Source of the DNA: Rothia mucilaginosa ATCC 25296 | GTDB taxonomy: Bacteria; Actinomycetota; Actinomycetes; Actinomycetales; Micrococcaceae | Reading direction: 5' to 3' | Assembly: GCF_000175615.1 (NCBI RefSeq) | Contig: NZ_ACVO01000017.1 | Location: 62,001 to 126,000 of the forward strand | DNA: 64,000 nucleotides | In this document: positions 61,371-64,000 of the stretch, one piece after another | How positions within the stretch are numbered: the stretch's first letter is position 1 | How the letters are laid out: each line of letters starts with the position of its first letter | Notes under the pieces: model-generated | Database searches by the model: none | The model's input: only the letters and a program-made list of their open reading frames with translations | Told to the model about the DNA's origin: nothing | Program-made: the position numbers and the translations under genes

Positions 61371-62825
61371 TTAGGATTCTGCCGGTTCCTGAGCGCCAGC
61401 AGCCTTGGCGGCTTCGGCGGGTTCGGTACCAGCACGGTTCTTCAGGACCCAGCCCTCGATGGTGCGCTGGGAAGTCTCAGAGTAGGCGAGGGCACCCGCA
61501 GGAACATCCTTACGGATGAGCGCGCCCGCGCCGGAGTAGGCACCGTCACCAACGGTAACAGGTGCGACGTAAATACCCGCGGAGCCCATGCGAGCATGAG
61601 CACCAATAACGGAGCGGTTCTTCACCAGACCGTTATAGTTCGCGAAAATAGAGCCTGCACCAATGTTCGCGCCCTCACCGATGGTGGCGTCACCAACGTA
61701 GGACAGGTGCGGAATCTTTGCGCCATCACCAATCTGCGAGTTCTTAGCCTCGCAGAAAGTGCCAAGCTTAGCGTCCTTGCCCAGGGTGGTACCAGGGCGC
61801 AGGTATGCGAAGGGACCAACAGTTGCACCTTCGCCGATGACAGCACCAAAACCGTGAGTGCGGATGACGGTAGCGTCAGCCTCGACGGTCATGTCAGTCA
61901 GGGTGGTGTCCGGGCCAATAGTAGCGCCGGTAGCAACGGTGGTGGAGCCGTGCAGCTGCACACCGGGCAGCAGGGTCACATCGTTCTCAATGGTGACAGT
62001 AACGTCAATCCAGGTGTTCTGCGGATCAACGATAGTCACGCCGTTACGCATGTGCGCCTCAAGGATGCGGTTGTTGAGCATACGACCCAGCTGAGCCAGC
62101 TGCACGCGGTCGTTAGCGCCTTCAACCTCCCAGCGGTCCTCAATAGCCAGAGCGGAGGTGCGGTGGCCCTTCGAACGAGCAATGGACAGAACGTCGGTAA
62201 TGTACTTCTCGCCCTGTGCGTTGTTGGTGGTCACCTCGAGCAGTGCCTCACGCAGAACAGCGGCGTCAAAAGCGTAAATACCGGAGTTGATCTCGGTAAT
62301 TTCGAGCTCTTCGGGGGAAGCGTCCTTCGCCTCAACAATAGCGGTCACTTCGCCAGCCTGGTTACGGACAATACGACCGTAGGCGCCGGGCTCATCAATG
62401 TGGGTGGTCAGGACAGTTACGGAGTTCTTGTCTTCCTCGTGGAAGGCGATCAGTTCGCGCAGAGTCTCGGGGCGTAGCAGAGGAACATCGCCGTAGGTCA
62501 CCAGGACGGTGCCGGAGACCGGTGCCTGCGCATCCAGGGCGTTCAGACCGACCTCAACAGCGCGGCCGGTACCCGAAATCTCATCCTGATCAACGATGGT
62601 TACCTCAGGGTCAAACGCAAGCACATGCTCAGCGACCTTATCACGCTGGTGGCGTACCACAACAGCGAGGCGCTCAGGGTTCAGATCGCGTGCAGCAGCG
62701 ACAGCGTGCTCAACCATGGATCGACCACCAATGCCGTGCATGACCTTGGGGGTCGCGGACTTCATGCGCGTACCAGCGCCTGCGGCGAGAACGATTACTG
62801 CAGAGGGTGCCAGTTCAGTGTTCAC
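61371..62825 (-). CDS. glmU: Bifunctional GlmU: GlcN-1-P acetyltransferase / UDP-GlcNAc pyrophosphorylase
   Basis: The 484-residue enzyme makes UDP-GlcNAc, needed for peptidoglycan and for the surface glycans above. The N-terminal pyrophosphorylase part has VIVLAAGAGTRMKSATPKVM and TYGDVPLLRPETL; the C-terminal part is a left-handed beta-helix of hexapeptides (YVGDATIGEGANIGAG, FANYNGLVKNRSVIG) with the acetyltransferase site. The tail is Ala/Glu-rich, as in other actinobacteria. The GTG start has AAGGAG upstream. prs follows. Confidence 0.97.
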   Translation of the reverse strand: MNTELAPSAVIVLAAGAGTRMKSATPKVMHGIGGRSMVEHAVAAARDLNPERLAVVVRHQRDKVAEHVLAFDPEVTIVDQDEISGTGRAVEVGLNALDAQAPVSGTVLVTYGDVPLLRPETLRELIAFHEEDKNSVTVLTTHIDEPGAYGRIVRNQAGEVTAIVEAKDASPEELEITEINSGIYAFDAAVLREALLEVTTNNAQGEKYITDVLSIARSKGHRTSALAIEDRWEVEGANDRVQLAQLGRMLNNRILEAHMRNGVTIVDPQNTWIDVTVTIENDVTLLPGVQLHGSTTVATGATIGPDTTLTDMTVEADATVIRTHGFGAVIGEGATVGPFAYLRPGTTLGKDAKLGTFCEAKNSQIGDGAKIPHLSYVGDATIGEGANIGAGSIFANYNGLVKNRSVIGAHARMGSAGIYVAPVTVGDGAYSGAGALIRKDVPAGALAYSETSQRTIEGWVLKNRAGTEPAEAAKAAGAQEPAES

Positions 62826-62912
62826 TGGGAAGACTCCTTAGACGAGGTTGTAAGAGTGAGGAGTGAGCGCGGACCGCTAACTCTCTATCAACGGTGCCGT
62901 TGAGTGCTTACG

Positions 62913-62983
62913 CTCCGCCACTAGGACTCGAACCTAGACAAACGGCTCCAAAGGCCGCTGTGCTGCCATTACACCATGGCGGA
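62913..62983 (-). tRNA. tRNA-Gln (anticodon TTG)
   Basis: The cloverleaf on the minus strand has a 7-bp acceptor stem (TCCGCCA/TGGCGGA), the D-arm TGGTGTAATGGCAGCAC, an anticodon arm with loop CTTTGGA giving anticodon TTG, and the T-arm CTAGGTTCGAATCCTAG. The discriminator base is G. CCA is not encoded. It lies 88 nt upstream of glmU on the same strand. Confidence 0.97.
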
Positions 62984-63204
62984 TTATCCATACATTCATA
63001 TGAGTTCCCAGCTACGGGTCCCCATTGTCATTGACCGCCATTTTGGGCATAGAACAGCGCAATGCAGGAAATGCTTTCCTCAGTTTATCAAATATCTGTG
63101 CTCAACTTATCCGCGCACCCCGCAATCCCCACAGCTTTTCTCAGCACCGCCAAGTACCCCCTCATCAAAGATTGGAACGCTACTTGAACTGAAGACTCAC
63201 CCTG

Positions 63205-63210
63205 TACCCT
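63205..63210 (+). promoter_or_regulatory. -10 box of a probable leaderless ABC-F transcript
   Basis: TACCCT ends 7 nt before the GTG start (63218); TTGAAC (63184-63189) is a possible -35 with 15-bp spacing. The AGAAGG between is only one base from the start codon, too close to act as a Shine-Dalgarno site. Confidence 0.5.
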
Positions 63211-63217
63211 AGAAGGC

Positions 63218-64000
63218 GTGGCACATCTACTTGGCGGCGAATCGCTGCACCTCGAATTCCCTACCCGAACCATCTTTGAGGGCATCACGGTCGGTTTGAA
63301 CGAAGGCGACCGCATCGGCATTGTCGGTCGCAACGGCGACGGCAAGTCCACCCTCATGAAGATCCTTGCCGGCCGGCTCGAACCGGACTCCGGCCGCGTT
63401 ACCGTGCGCGGCGGCACCCGCATTGGCTACCTTGACCAGTCCGATGTTCTTGACGACGACCACACGGTTGGCTACGCGATTGTGGGCGACACCCCCGAAT
63501 ACGAGTGGGCCTCGCAACCCCGTATCCGCGATGTCATCTCGGGCCTGGTCTCCGATCTGCCCTGGGATGCACCCGTCTCTTCGCTCTCTGGCGGTCAGCG
63601 TCGACGCGTAGCGCTCGCCTCCCTGCTCGCGCAGGAGTGGGACGTGCTGATGCTCGACGAGCCCACCAACCACCTGGACGTTGAAGCCATCACCTGGCTC
63701 GCTAACCACCTGAAGTCCCGCTGGTCCAAGAATGCTGGCGGACTCATGGTCGTCACCCACGACCGCTGGTTCCTTGACGAAATCTGTACCGACACCTGGG
63801 AAGTGCACGACCGCATCGTCGAGCCCTTCGAGGGCGGCTACGCAGCGTATATCCTGCAGCGTGTGGAACGTGACCGTCAGGCGGCCGCAGCGGAGGCGAA
63901 GCGTCAGAACCTGATGCGCAAGGAGCTCGCTTGGCTGCGCCGCGGTGCGCCCGCGCGTACCTCCAAGCCGAAGTTCCGCATTGATGCCGCCAACGCCCTC
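63218..64000 (+). CDS. ABC-F family ATP-binding protein, 3'-truncated by window edge
   Basis: 261 residues are visible and the frame runs off the window. It begins with GTG (VAHLLGGESLHL), then the first ABC domain: Walker A VGRNGDGKST, signature SSLSGGQRRRVALA, Walker B DVLMLDEPTNHLD and THDRWFLDE (H-loop). Residues from about 210 form the charged linker between two ABC domains (QRVERDRQAAAEAKRQN). No TM segments, so a soluble ribosome-associated or Uup-like protein rather than an exporter. Leaderless start likely. Confidence 0.93.
   Translation, partial: MAHLLGGESLHLEFPTRTIFEGITVGLNEGDRIGIVGRNGDGKSTLMKILAGRLEPDSGRVTVRGGTRIGYLDQSDVLDDDHTVGYAIVGDTPEYEWASQPRIRDVISGLVSDLPWDAPVSSLSGGQRRRVALASLLAQEWDVLMLDEPTNHLDVEAITWLANHLKSRWSKNAGGLMVVTHDRWFLDEICTDTWEVHDRIVEPFEGGYAAYILQRVERDRQAAAAEAKRQNLMRKELAWLRRGAPARTSKPKFRIDAANAL

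Overview
The window looks like a chromosomal segment of a high-GC actinobacterium. The gene set and codon use best fit the family Micrococcaceae, probably the genus Rothia; this is inference, since no marker search could be run. Supporting signs are a fused biotin carboxylase/BCCP acyl-CoA carboxylase subunit next to maf, an LpdA-type quinone reductase, stand-alone sufS-sufU, frequent GTG starts, and apparently leaderless genes (TAnnnT box about 7 nt before the start codon).

Layout. (1) 1-11.7 kb is housekeeping and transport: a 5'-truncated dicarboxylate/amino-acid symporter, maf, an acyl-CoA carboxylase alpha chain, an MHS-type MFS transporter, lpdA and mfd. (2) 12.2-22.4 kb holds three paralogous secreted proteins that combine a fibrinogen-like YCDxxxxGGGW domain, a delta-60-type beta-propeller and a C-terminal Fn3-like domain, with a Ser-rich lipoprotein gene between the second and third. 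(3) 22.9-30.9 kb is a polysaccharide cluster: CDP-alcohol phosphatidyltransferase, GT2, Wzy-like ligase/polymerase, Wzx-like flippase, Wzz-like protein, and Alg14- and Alg13-like glycosyltransferase halves. (4) 31.2-36 kb carries a DUF2505 protein, a TagD-like cytidylyltransferase, sufU, sufS, pth and rplY. (5) 36.2-43.8 kb carries an AT-rich glycosyltransferase, a fused rmlC-rmlD, rmlB, divergent rmlA, a BY-kinase, and a nucleotidyltransferase/PqqD pair. (6) 43.8-58.8 kb is a 12-gene minus-strand surface-glycan cluster with seven recognisable glycosyltransferases plus one putative sialyltransferase-like enzyme, a Wzy-like protein, a CBS-NeuB-SAF-TIM fusion, NeuA and a PglK-like ABC exporter. 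(7) 59-64 kb has a divergent tyrosine phosphatase with a long N-terminal extension, then prs, glmU, tRNA-Gln and the start of an ABC-F gene.

How the genes may work together. Rml enzymes supply dTDP-rhamnose and NeuB/NeuA supply a CMP-activated nonulosonic (sialic-like) acid. The glycosyltransferases would build repeat units, which the Wzx-like or PglK-like proteins would flip and the Wzy-like proteins would polymerise or ligate. The BY-kinase and the phosphatase would control chain length and export. The three fibrinogen-like proteins are candidate secreted lectins beside this surface-glycan locus. No CRISPR array, insertion sequence, prophage or rRNA gene was seen.
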